NCBI GenBank assembly: GCA_030917395.1
Contig: JAUPUU010000036.1
Span: forward strand, 1 to 52,582
DNA: 52,582 bases
Direction of reading: 5' to 3'
Source: Cyanobacteriota bacterium erpe_2018_sw_21hr_WHONDRS-SW48-000092_B_bin.40
GTDB taxonomy: Bacteria > Cyanobacteriota > Vampirovibrionia > Obscuribacterales > Obscuribacteraceae
The notes beneath the pieces were generated by a model. It did no database searches. It was not told where the DNA came from and was given only the letters and a program-made list of their open reading frames with translations. This document shows positions 1 to 8,171 of this stretch, piece by piece. Positions within the stretch are counted from its first letter, which is position 1. Every line of letters starts with the position of its first letter. A program made the position numbers and the translations under genes.

Positions 1-1229
1 ATGAAGAAATTGGCAACCAAGTCACATATAGGCGCGATTTGCGCCTTCAATCCTGGTGCAAGAAAAACGGCATCGCCTATGAAGAGCTACCCCAGACAGG
101 AGTAATACGAAGGCTGCGCAACCGAGACGGCTGGAGTGAGAAATGGTTTGCGCGCATGAAAGCTCAGCGCATTCAAGAGCCCAAAGCAGCTCTAGCGAGC
201 CCAGAAAACGGTCAAGACTATCTCAAAAAGCTGCACGGCTTTGGTAGAATCCCGCAATTAGCCGAGTTGGGCTTGCCGCCATCGACGAAGCCACTAGCGC
301 AAAAGGGTGGCGAAGCCAATGCTCAGGCTGAACTCGCTTCATTTCTTTTTGACAGAAGCAAGCAGTATCGCAGCGGCATTTCAAGCCCGATCACAAGCAG
401 CATTAGTTGTAGCCGCCTGAGCCCATATCTGACATTTGGAGCCATCTCTCTGCGCACGGCCTATCAAGCGAGCGTGATGCGTCGGGTGCAACTAGCAAAA
501 GAACCGAATAACGGCAAATGGCAAAATAGTTTGACGGCTTTTGAAGAGCGTCTGATTTGGCATTGCCACTTTATGCAAAAGCTCGAAGACGAGCCGCAAA
601 TAGAATTTCGCAACATTAGCCGGGTCTATGACGGCCTCAGAGAAGATAATTTTCGGCAAGATTACTTCGAGGCCTGGTGCCAGGGCTTGACCGGATACCC
701 AATGATAGATGCTTGCATGCGGGCACTAAAAGAATCGGGCTGGATTAACTTTCGCATGCGCGCAATGCTTGTTTCTTTTGCTTCTTACAATCTCTGGCTG
801 CACTGGCAGCCCACAGCAGTCTATCTTGCTCGTCACTTTTTAGATTTCGAGCCGGGTATTCACTACCCGCAATTTCAGATGCAATCTGGTACCACTGGCA
901 TCAACGATATTCGAGTCTACTCCGCAGCAAAGCAAGCAAGAGAGCAAGACCCCGACGGCAGTTTCATTAGACGCTATGTCCCTGAGTTAGCAAAAGTTCC
1001 CATCGAGTTCCTCCATCAGCCAGAGCTAATGCCACCACTCTTCCAACAATTCCACGGCTGCATTATTGGCAAAGACTATCCCTCCCCCATTGTCGACGAG
1101 CAAGCATTGAAAGTAGCAAAAGACAAAATATTTCAATTGCGAAAAACCGCCATGGCTGAAGAAGATGCCAAACGCGTCCAGCAGAAACATGGAAGCCGAA
1201 AAAAACCAGGCGACAAAAGCTGGCGCTAA
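1..1229 (+). CDS. Photolyase/cryptochrome-family protein, FAD-binding C-terminal part (5' truncated by window edge)
   Basis: The reading frame is open from the first bases of the window, so this is the C-terminal part of a longer gene, not a complete one starting at the TTG near base 39. The protein resembles the FAD-binding helical domain of deoxyribodipyrimidine photolyases and cryptochromes: an arginine-rich WINFRMRAMLVSF helix, then LDFEPGIHYPQFQMQSGTTG, then a DPDGSFIRRYVPEL block. The family uses FADH- and light to split pyrimidine dimers. The HYPQFQMQSGTTGIND wording differs from classical class I photolyases (NGGWQW-type) and fits the bacterial FAD-binding cryptochrome/photolyase-related branch. 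Repair activity is therefore likely but not certain. The antenna-binding N-terminus lies outside the window. The tail after about residue 365 is basic and looks disordered. Confidence 0.85.
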   Translation, partial: EEIGNQVTYRRDLRLQSWCKKNGIAYEELPQTGVIRRLRNRDGWSEKWFARMKAQRIQEPKAALASPENGQDYLKKLHGFGRIPQLAELGLPPSTKPLAQKGGEANAQAELASFLFDRSKQYRSGISSPITSSISCSRLSPYLTFGAISLRTAYQASVMRRVQLAKEPNNGKWQNSLTAFEERLIWHCHFMQKLEDEPQIEFRNISRVYDGLREDNFRQDYFEAWCQGLTGYPMIDACMRALKESGWINFRMRAMLVSFASYNLWLHWQPTAVYLARHFLDFEPGIHYPQFQMQSGTTGINDIRVYSAAKQAREQDPDGSFIRRYVPELAKVPIEFLHQPELMPPLFQQFHGCIIGKDYPSPIVDEQALKVAKDKIFQLRKTAMAEEDAKRVQQKHGSRKKPGDKSWR

Positions 1230-1492
1230 CTTTAGTGTCATTTCCTGTGGCTCTTAAGATAACTATCAACGGCGCTATTGCAAGCACATTGAATGCCGCG
1301 CAAAGTCGCCATGGCGCAAGCAATTGAAACCAGACATAAAGATAAAGAGCCTGTATCCATTGAACTTACCTACTTCTGCTGAGCAATACGACAGATCCAC
1401 TGACAACATAATCGCTCAAAAGACATAAAGAAGGTGTCAAAGTTATATCTAGCGAAGTAAAGAAAAGGTCAAGAGAGTTCTAATTCGAAAAA

Positions 1493-2632
1493 CTACTTTG
1501 CTCCAGAACTTTGGTCAATAGCCGCTGTAGCCTTGATCATTTTATCGATGTCATCCATCAAATCTAGGCCTTTTTTGCCTGGATCAAACTTCAAAGCCCC
1601 ATTAAGCAAGTTCAAACGATCGGTCAAATGTTTGTCATAAGCCACTTGTCCAAATACTTTATGCTCGCACCAGGCAACCTTTGTGGCCAGTCGAACGGCA
1701 GGAGCAGGAGGGGTGGCCGCCTCAATAATTGCTTGGTCAGCCGCTGTCGGTTGGTGACTAGCCTGGGGAGCCTGAGCCGCCCCTTGAGACTGGTTCTCCA
1801 CAGCGCTACGGGGACGAGCCCGCACACCAGCGAAGGGGCCAATGCCCGGGACAAAGAAAGACTGACCGCCAGAAGCTGGCATGCCATTCATAGGAATACC
1901 GAGCAGGGCGCTGCCCATTTTAGAAAGGAAGCTGCCACCGCCACCCGCCCCGGCGCCCCCAGAAGCGGCTCCAGACTGAGCACTGTCGACAGTGGTTGAA
2001 GATTGGCCAAGAATCTTCTTGTGCAATTTCTTTTCGGCATAGTCTTCTAAGGCATCGGTGCGATCACCCAATGCTGAATCGGGCATAGCTTTACCAAAAG
2101 CCTTAACTTCCATGCGGCCGAGGCGATCGCCCAGAGCCTCACCGTCATAGGTCTGCTCTAGGATGGCCTGTTCAAGAGCCGTAACACGGGGGTAAGAAGC
2201 TGATTTAGCCTCAGGAGCACCAGCCGAGTCAGTCTGCTCCACGCGGCCCGAGGCGCCAGCAGGAGATGGCGGGGCATCATCCTCTTCTGGCCCCTGGTAA
2301 CCAGGCCCAGGAACAACCATCTGTTTATGCAAAGTAGTTTCAACATAGCTTTGCAAACTGTCGGTGCGATCACTCAAATCAGCGCCATCAGACGATTTGC
2401 CAAAGGCTTTGGCTTCCATACGCGCCAAGCGCGCCGGCAATGCGTCGCCAATATATGATTTGCCTAGAATGGCAGTCTCCATAGCCGTAATGCGCGGATA
2501 GCTATCTTGATCGGCAGAAGCTCCCTGTGCCTCTGCCGCGGCACAATAGCCAGCAGGAACAGCTAGCACTAGTGCCAGAATTGCCATAGTGCAAGGGTAG
2601 AGCCAGAATTTTTTTTGCTTTAATCGGGGCAT
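1493..2632 (-). CDS. Exported protein with two to three internal repeats, function unknown
   Basis: I do not recognise the function. It has 379 residues with a basic start and a hydrophobic stretch (about 10-32) ending in Ala residues, a typical signal peptide. Two repeats of about 59 residues lie at roughly 45-103 and 147-205. Each has the pattern YPR-T-E-AIL-Y-L-RL-RME-KAFGK, then a DRTD-L-Y-E-LHK end. A weaker third copy near 315-345 keeps HKVFG and LTDRL. The repeats are joined by Pro/Ala/Gly-rich linkers, so a modular periplasmic or surface protein is likely. It is divergent from the next gene (113 bp apart). The start codon lies inside a predicted mRNA hairpin, annotated separately. Confidence 0.75.
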   Translation of the reverse strand: MPRLKQKKFWLYPCTMAILALVLAVPAGYCAAAEAQGASADQDSYPRITAMETAILGKSYIGDALPARLARMEAKAFGKSSDGADLSDRTDSLQSYVETTLHKQMVVPGPGYQGPEEDDAPPSPAGASGRVEQTDSAGAPEAKSASYPRVTALEQAILEQTYDGEALGDRLGRMEVKAFGKAMPDSALGDRTDALEDYAEKKLHKKILGQSSTTVDSAQSGAASGGAGAGGGGSFLSKMGSALLGIPMNGMPASGGQSFFVPGIGPFAGVRARPRSAVENQSQGAAQAPQASHQPTAADQAIIEAATPPAPAVRLATKVAWCEHKVFGQVAYDKHLTDRLNLLNGALKFDPGKKGLDLMDDIDKMIKATAAIDQSSGAK

Positions 2633-2650
2633 AGTATTTCCAAATGCCCC
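2626..2650 (-). promoter_or_regulatory. Hairpin enclosing the start codon of the repeat protein
   Basis: GGGGCAT and ATGCCCC form a perfect 7-bp inverted repeat with an 11-nt loop. In the minus-strand mRNA the initiating AUG (2632-2630) pairs with the upstream CAU, and the weak GGA ribosome-binding segment sits in the loop. This would be expected to limit translation; the effect is inferred. Confidence 0.45.
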
Positions 2651-2745
2651 ATTATGGCATCACCCCAGCATCAGTGCCTTGACTCTATCTCACCTATTAA
2701 AGTCCAGCAGGAAAGCGAAGCTCAGCACGGGAAACGACAAATATC

Positions 2746-3993
2746 ATGGCTCCAGTTCAATTTGTTAGGCCGGCAGAAAGACGGGCACTGCAATGCACCG
2801 CAGCTCTAGCAATCTTGACCACAGCTTGTTGCAGTGCTTGGGCAAAGGACAATGGGCAGCAAAAGCTACAAGAGAATCCGCTAAAAACGCGGCAGGAGAT
2901 TTCACCAGAGAAACAGGCCCAGAGCCTGAGAAAACTAGCTCTGAAGAAAGAAAGCCAGGGCGATATCGCAAGCACCGCGGCCCTAGAGGAAAGCGCCTTT
3001 AAGCTCGATGACAAGTTTCAGGGGCAACATTATTACAACAAAGAGGGCGATCTCTATAGACTGCGCCAGCTGAATCTCAAATTGGGCAATTACGCCGTGG
3101 CGGAGCAGTATTGCCGTCGGCTTCTAGCCTTATCAGAAGAAATCTATGGCATCAATAGCTCTAATGTTGCCGACGCCCTAGATGCCTTGGCGGAAATCCT
3201 CAAAAAAGAAGGTCGAAACCCTGAGGCAAAAGCAGCAGAATCAAGGTCGCAAGCTATAGAACAAAGCAATCTAAACGGAGACATAACTGGCCAAAAGCAG
3301 CCAATCTTCAAGCCCAGTAACACGCTAGCAAAAGAGACAATTTTGCATCCCGTTCTAAACTCCAGAGCTGGCCATGGCCTGGAAGGCAAAAAGCTCGACC
3401 GCAAGGTCTTCAAAGAATTGAGCGCACTTACCCAGGTGTCCAACGACAATCATCGCGGCGTCTGGACCACTTACTTTGGCAATGCCGAAGAAGAAGCGGC
3501 GCAGCAGTTTTGTGGCGTTGCCAAAGGCATGACTAAAGCACAAGTTGAAGCCTGTGCCGGAGCACCAAGATTCCGCGGCGGCAAAATAGACTGCTGGAGC
3601 TTTTGTAAACCGGGAGAAGATATCTGGCTCTATGCTTTTGGCGAGAAATGTGCGCCAGTCAGCTTGGTCTTCCGCAATGACCGTTGCGTAGAGGCAAAGC
3701 GTCATAGCGATGATTTAGACTTTGATTATCAAGTTTGGCGAGCAGATCAAATCAGCAAATTTGCCAGAGGTAAAACAGCAGCTCAAATTATTGCCTATGC
3801 TGGCCCACCAGTTCAAGCGCAATTAAACGGAGTGGTCCAACCGGCCAAACAAACCAAGAAGAGTAAACTTAACTATGTCCTCGGCTCGCGTACCAGCCTT
3901 GTTTGCTACATGAAAAAGGGCATTTGTGTTGACCCCCAAAAATTTCTCATTGGCCGACAACCAATGACAGAACAGAGCCGACACTACCAGTAG
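2746..3993 (+). CDS. Exported TPR protein with two BamE/SmpA-like modules
   Basis: A protein of 415 residues with a signal-peptide-like start (hydrophobic about 18-32, then AWAKD). Residues about 100-170 form TPR-like helix pairs (Tyr/Ala/Leu spacing around YAVAEQYCRRLLALSEE and VADALDALAEILKKEG). After a linker, residues about 258-317 and 341-395 each resemble the small BamE/SmpA/OmlA fold: G-T-AQV--AG-P, an aromatic WLYAFG strand, then LVFRNDRCVEA. The second copy is GKTAAQIIAYAGPP, ending in SLVCYMKKGIC. The first module has several Cys residues that could form disulfides outside the cytoplasm. BamE-like modules usually bind envelope partners; the actual role is unknown. No strong Shine-Dalgarno sequence is visible; the ATG was chosen for the signal peptide. 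Confidence 0.7.
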   Translation: MAPVQFVRPAERRALQCTAALAILTTACCSAWAKDNGQQKLQENPLKTRQEISPEKQAQSLRKLALKKESQGDIASTAALEESAFKLDDKFQGQHYYNKEGDLYRLRQLNLKLGNYAVAEQYCRRLLALSEEIYGINSSNVADALDALAEILKKEGRNPEAKAAESRSQAIEQSNLNGDITGQKQPIFKPSNTLAKETILHPVLNSRAGHGLEGKKLDRKVFKELSALTQVSNDNHRGVWTTYFGNAEEEAAQQFCGVAKGMTKAQVEACAGAPRFRGGKIDCWSFCKPGEDIWLYAFGEKCAPVSLVFRNDRCVEAKRHSDDLDFDYQVWRADQISKFARGKTAAQIIAYAGPPVQAQLNGVVQPAKQTKKSKLNYVLGSRTSLVCYMKKGICVDPQKFLIGRQPMTEQSRHYQ

Positions 3994-4088
3994 TACCATC
4001 AAGACTAATGCTATTTCTATAACTAGTACTACAAATTAGCTATACCAAAGCAAGACTAATTCTTCCAAGAATTCTTAGCCAATAGGTC

Positions 4089-5798
4089 TTAAGCAGGTTT
4101 GCCCCAGAGCCAACCTTGACCAAATGGCACTCCCATTTCGACTAATAGATCGAGCTCTTCCCGGCACTCAATGCCTTCAGCAACCAATTCAGCACCCAGC
4201 GAATTAACAACTTTCACTAGCCGCTTGAGCAAACGAGCCTTGGCCGGTTCTTCCGAAATTCCTGAGACATACTTACGATCGATCTTGACGATGTCTGGCT
4301 CAAGAATAATCAAGCTCTCAAGGGAGCTGCGACCAAAGCCAACGTCATCTACTGCCACCAGTAAGCCCCGCTCTTTCAACGCTTGAACGTGATCGCGTAG
4401 ATAAGCTGGGTCACCAATGAACTGCTGCTCGCTAATTTCTATGACATAGTTGCCATCAGTTTTATTGGCAGGGAAAAGAGTCATCAAGCGCTCAATGGGA
4501 GTATCCATGATCGTTGATGGGAAGAGGTTTACGTGGAACCTAGCTGTTTGATCGAACTTGGGATCAGGACAAGCTGAAAGACAAGTTTTCAAACAACGCA
4601 AGTCAACAATGGTGAGCAAATTGTGCTCAACAGAGACGCGGAAGAGGTCATCCGGCATCTCGAAAGCACCGGCAGGACCACGACTTAAGATTTCGTAGGC
4701 GACTACTTTTTCATCACTAAGGTGAAAAATCGGCATGGATACAGCACGGAAGCAGTCGCCGCGACGCAACTTCTCGGTCAACTCTTCTAGCGCAGCCTTA
4801 TCAGGAGACTGTCCAGCGCCAGCTTGCTTATGCTTCTCGCCGGAAGAGACGCGGTTCTTACCGAGCATCTTCGACTCACGCACGGCCAATCTGGCCAAAG
4901 AAAGTACTTCTTCTATTGAGCAAAACTCGTAGGGAAGAGCCAAGACGCCTAAACTGGCGGTTACTCTAACGGTCTCGGAAGCTAATCGCAGCGGGCTTTC
5001 AGCCACCGCTAAACGGATTTTTTCAGCAACCAGCATACCTTCGGCAAAACGAGTATCAGGCAAAATCAAGAGGAACTCATCACCACCAAGTCGTGCCAGA
5101 TGGTCGGTTGGTCTAACGGTCTCCCTGACACGGTCTGCTATTTCGTGAAGAACAACGTCACCCACAGCATGACCAAACTGCTGATTGATGCGATCAAAAT
5201 CATCGCAATCGATCAAGACTGTCACTAAATTCCAGCCACCACGCTGGGCCCGCACATATTCTGCCTCAAGAGCTTTCTCTAGACCGGCACGGCTAAGAGC
5301 TTTAGTAGCAGCATCAACGTTAGCGATAGTATCTAATTGCTGATTAGCAGCAAGAACCTTCTGATTAGCTTCGTGCAACTGATCTTCGAGCTGCTTCACC
5401 TGCATAGCATGGCGAATTGACTGCAATAAGACCCGAGCATCTACTTCGTCTTTCACTAAAAATTCTCTAGCACCAGAGCCCATCGTCTGGCCAGCGATAT
5501 CATCTTTACTGCTATTGCCCACGACAACGACCGGCACACTAGCGTCTTGAGCTCTGAGCTGGCGGAATTTATCAGCACCATCGTTGCCAGCGCCATCTTT
5601 AGAGCAATCAAGCAAAACAACGTCGACCCCGCCTTCGCCAAGGCGCTTCAAACCTTTTGCGATATTCTCGGTGAATTCCATGGAGATTTCCATGGAGGCA
5701 TCAGGCCCCGAAACTTTTTTGAGCACATCCTTAAGGGCGAACGCGCCCCCAGCTGTGTCTTCAATTAACAATACTTTGGTCTTCCTGGCTTCCATCAT
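4089..5798 (-). CDS. Response regulator with GGDEF and EAL domains (c-di-GMP turnover)
   Basis: Of 569 residues, 1-130 are a receiver domain with acidic pair E13/D14, phospho-acceptor D64 in VVLLDCSK and K116. A short coiled-coil linker (about 132-160) leads to a diguanylate cyclase domain with an intact GGDEF at 238-242 and the product-inhibition motif R229-x-x-D232 five residues upstream. The C-terminal EAL domain keeps E369 (written EIL), N424, E454, the D484-D485 pair, K505 and E541, so phosphodiesterase activity is plausible. The loop motif is DDVG instead of DDFG. Synthesis and breakdown of c-di-GMP could both be controlled by phosphorylation. No cognate histidine kinase is adjacent, and the target process cannot be read from context. 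Confidence 0.92.
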   Translation of the reverse strand: MMEARKTKVLLIEDTAGGAFALKDVLKKVSGPDASMEISMEFTENIAKGLKRLGEGGVDVVLLDCSKDGAGNDGADKFRQLRAQDASVPVVVVGNSSKDDIAGQTMGSGAREFLVKDEVDARVLLQSIRHAMQVKQLEDQLHEANQKVLAANQQLDTIANVDAATKALSRAGLEKALEAEYVRAQRGGWNLVTVLIDCDDFDRINQQFGHAVGDVVLHEIADRVRETVRPTDHLARLGGDEFLLILPDTRFAEGMLVAEKIRLAVAESPLRLASETVRVTASLGVLALPYEFCSIEEVLSLARLAVRESKMLGKNRVSSGEKHKQAGAGQSPDKAALEELTEKLRRGDCFRAVSMPIFHLSDEKVVAYEILSRGPAGAFEMPDDLFRVSVEHNLLTIVDLRCLKTCLSACPDPKFDQTARFHVNLFPSTIMDTPIERLMTLFPANKTDGNYVIEISEQQFIGDPAYLRDHVQALKERGLLVAVDDVGFGRSSLESLIILEPDIVKIDRKYVSGISEEPAKARLLKRLVKVVNSLGAELVAEGIECREELDLLVEMGVPFGQGWLWGKPA

Positions 5799-6179
5799 TT
5801 CACCGAACTATCTGGGATTCCTATCCACGCCCGAGAACGATTTTTCAAGAGCGAGAACCTCCTAATTTAACATCGATTTCATTTTTCGACAGCGTTCCAA
5901 GAATTAGACGAAACATTCCTACTATTCCTAATATTCCTATCTGTCCCGCATTGTCACGCATTATCAGATCCGGCTAACTAGAGCTTGCCAAGCATTCAGG
6001 CAAGTTAAAACCTGGCGAAGTGCTTGTGAATAGAGCTCGTGGGGGAGATTTGACCCTAGTAAAACCGAGTGTCAGCCGACCGAGGACATATCTCTTTATG
6101 TATTGTGCCCGCCCAAGAAGATATTTAGCGATTTTTTTGATAGCAAAAAAACTTCTCGATAATCTCAGTTCGGGCATTT
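5799..6179. other. Intergenic region upstream of divergent genes
   Basis: This gene-free stretch lies between two divergently transcribed genes. It contains a short run of three ATTCCTA-like copies near 5915-5940. A weak plus-strand promoter-like pair is TTGATA (6137-6142) and GATAAT (6158-6163), with a short 15-nt spacer. It would start a transcript just before the structured leader. I see no ORF with coding character and no tRNA. Confidence 0.35.
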
Positions 6180-6262
6180 GAGTCTAGTACCATGGGGAGA
6201 CCCTACTGGGAGTTCTAGGCTCAGCTCTAAAAACGGCAGAGTGATCTTTCACTTTCAGAGCT
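6180..6262 (+). ncRNA. Structured leader or small RNA: two adjacent stem-loops
   Basis: First element, 6180-6222: GAGTCTAG pairs with CTAGGCTC, and inside it CCA/TGG and GGG/CCC close a GAGA tetraloop. Second element, 6223-6262: AGCTCT pairs with AGAGCT, enclosing AGTGA/TCACT around a TCTT loop. Two nested structures directly before the membrane protein gene suggest a 5' leader element or a separate small RNA. I do not recognise a known riboswitch class. Confidence 0.4.
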
Positions 6263-6275
6263 TTGTATCCCCTAG

Positions 6276-7349
6276 ATGCCCCATTCAACAGCACCTCAAA
6301 CTAACAAACAAAAACAGAGAGTTATGCAGGAACCCGCAGCCAAGAATTCAAGACCGAACAACCTTCTCAAGCAGGTCCTAGCTGGAGCCTTCGCCATTTT
6401 CCTCTTATGGTATGCCTTCAAAGGCACCAACCTCGCCGAACTTTGGCAATACTCCAAAAACGTCAAACCTTTTGCTGTTGTACTGATATTCGTCTCCGGC
6501 ATATTTGGTACTTTTCTCCGCTCTTATCGCTGGACAATTTTGCTGCGGCCTTTGTCCGATAAAAAAATCAGTCAGTACAATTCCTTTTACGCAGTCATCA
6601 TTGGCTACGCAGTAAACGTTGCCATCCCACGAGGGGGCGAGGTAGTACGGCTACTTTCAATTTGCAAATCAGAAAATCTTCCCTGGGCTGGTGTTTTATC
6701 GACCATGTTGATAGACCGGATGCTCGACATCGCTCTTCTGGTATCGTTTCTCGGCGCAACCTTAATGATTCTGCCTCCAGACTTGCTAGCCTCGATGCCG
6801 TGGCTCAAGCCCGGCGGGCTGTTATTACTTGCAGGAGTGGTAGTTGGACTAATAGTACTGCCCAATGTTGGCGCCATTTTAAAGAAGTTGCTGAGCTTAA
6901 ACTTGGCCAAAAGCAGACTACCTGAAAAGCTGAGAGAGCGTTTCTATCAGCTAGCCGAGCAATTCGACACTGGCACTCAAGCGCTCAAAAGCCCAGTTCA
7001 GTACCCCTACATAGCCTTTCTTAGCGTTGCCATCTGGAGCACCTATTGGCTCAACTTTTATCAAATGGTGTACGGCTTCGGCCTCGAAAGTAAAATCGAT
7101 CCACTTCAGTGCCTGATAATCTTCACCATCGGTTCGGCCGGCGTGCTTGTTCCAACTCCTGGCTCAGTGGGCACCTTCCACCTTTTGGTCAAAGAAGCCA
7201 CGGTGATGACAGCGCACATCCCGCCAGACCAAGCATTGGCCTTCGCCACCGTTTTACACTTTCTCACTTTCGTAGCAATAAGCTGCATACCTGCGGCTCT
7301 ATTGTTCTTCTATGAGCGATTTTTTGCCAAGAAAGAAAAAGCCAATTAG
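6276..7349 (+). CDS. UPF0104/LPG synthase transmembrane-like (flippase-like) membrane protein
   Basis: An integral membrane protein of up to 357 residues with about eight hydrophobic segments and the signature of the lysylphosphatidylglycerol synthase TM/UPF0104 (AglD-like) family: an early FGTFLRSYRW motif, AVNVAIPRGGEVVRL, and the later GVLVPTPGSVGTFHLLV. The family is linked to lipid-carrier or phospholipid translocation and glycolipid synthesis; the substrate here is unknown. The MprF catalytic domain is absent. A second start at 6324 (MQEPAAKN) is equally possible, with a purine-rich stretch just before it; neither start has a good Shine-Dalgarno. The next gene, a methyltransferase, follows after 30 bp and is probably co-transcribed. 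Confidence 0.8.
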   Translation: MPHSTAPQTNKQKQRVMQEPAAKNSRPNNLLKQVLAGAFAIFLLWYAFKGTNLAELWQYSKNVKPFAVVLIFVSGIFGTFLRSYRWTILLRPLSDKKISQYNSFYAVIIGYAVNVAIPRGGEVVRLLSICKSENLPWAGVLSTMLIDRMLDIALLVSFLGATLMILPPDLLASMPWLKPGGLLLLAGVVVGLIVLPNVGAILKKLLSLNLAKSRLPEKLRERFYQLAEQFDTGTQALKSPVQYPYIAFLSVAIWSTYWLNFYQMVYGFGLESKIDPLQCLIIFTIGSAGVLVPTPGSVGTFHLLVKEATVMTAHIPPDQALAFATVLHFLTFVAISCIPAALLFFYERFFAKKEKAN

Positions 7350-7379
7350 CACCTCATAATATAGATAACTGGAAATACC

Positions 7380-8171
7380 ATGGAAACCCCTCATAGCTTC
7401 GCCGCTAGAATCACTGCCAGCTTTGCCCTCGGCTGCCTCAAACCAAAATCGAGAGTACTCGATGTCGGCGCTGGTGACGGAGCCATTGCCGCAGCAATGC
7501 TCAAAGGCGGCCTGCAAGTCACAGCCATAGACCCAAACCAAGTAGCAGTTGAAAAAAGCACAGCCTTAGGGGTCAACTGCTTCCAAACTGAATTGGAAAA
7601 ATTTGAACATGAAGAGTTTGACGCTCTTTTGTGCAGTCGCTCTCTTCATCATATGCAGCCACTAGACAAAGCTATGGCTGCGGCCTATCGCTTACTTAAG
7701 CCTAACGGCTTACTTCTGGTCGACGACTTTGGTTACGAACGAGTCGATCAGAAAACAGCAATCTGGCTCTTTAACTTGGCCCAATTAATTGCAGCTGAGG
7801 AGAAGCCCAAAAAAAGCAAAGACGAAGCGGCAGAAAAGCACCGCCACAGCTGGCTTACAGCAGAGCGCCACGAAAGCAATACACTCGGGCCTGGCCATGA
7901 GCAATCTGAAGCGATTTCTCTTTGGCGCCACCACCATGAAATAGAGCACCATGTCAGTTCTTTCGAGAGGGTCAAAAACGCCCTTTTAGACAAATTTGAA
8001 ATCATTGAAGAGCGCAGAGTACCCTATCTTTTTCATTATCTCTGCGATCTTCTACCCCACACCAAATCTGGTGCCGATAGGGCCAGCCTGATTTACAACT
8101 GGGAAAAAGAACTAGCTCAAGTTGGCGGCATAGAAATGTGCGGAGCCCGAATCATTGCCATCAAGGCTTAA
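7380..8171 (+). CDS. Class I SAM-dependent methyltransferase
   Basis: A protein of 263 residues. The SAM-binding motif VLDVGAGDGAIAAAM lies near residues 23-37, followed by the acidic strand end VTAIDPN and the ALLCSRSLHHM and LLKPNGLLLVDDFG motifs, as in the Methyltransf_11 group. The middle region is unusually rich in Lys, Glu and His (HHHEIEHH), perhaps a substrate cap. It follows the UPF0104-like gene by 30 bp, so a lipid or lipid-linked substrate is a reasonable guess only. Its stop codon overlaps that of the convergent serine hydrolase by 4 bp in the sequence TTAA (8168-8171). Confidence 0.85.
   Translation: METPHSFAARITASFALGCLKPKSRVLDVGAGDGAIAAAMLKGGLQVTAIDPNQVAVEKSTALGVNCFQTELEKFEHEEFDALLCSRSLHHMQPLDKAMAAAYRLLKPNGLLLVDDFGYERVDQKTAIWLFNLAQLIAAEEKPKKSKDEAAEKHRHSWLTAERHESNTLGPGHEQSEAISLWRHHHEIEHHVSSFERVKNALLDKFEIIEERRVPYLFHYLCDLLPHTKSGADRASLIYNWEKELAQVGGIEMCGARIIAIKA

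Noticed and set aside
1628..1999. Plus-strand ORF of 123 codons
   Set aside because: Opposite the repeat protein; Arg/Ser/Gly-rich shadow composition.
6178..6381. Plus-strand ORF of 67 codons overlapping the structured leader
   Set aside because: No Shine-Dalgarno, composition unlike a protein, and it runs into the membrane protein gene in another frame.
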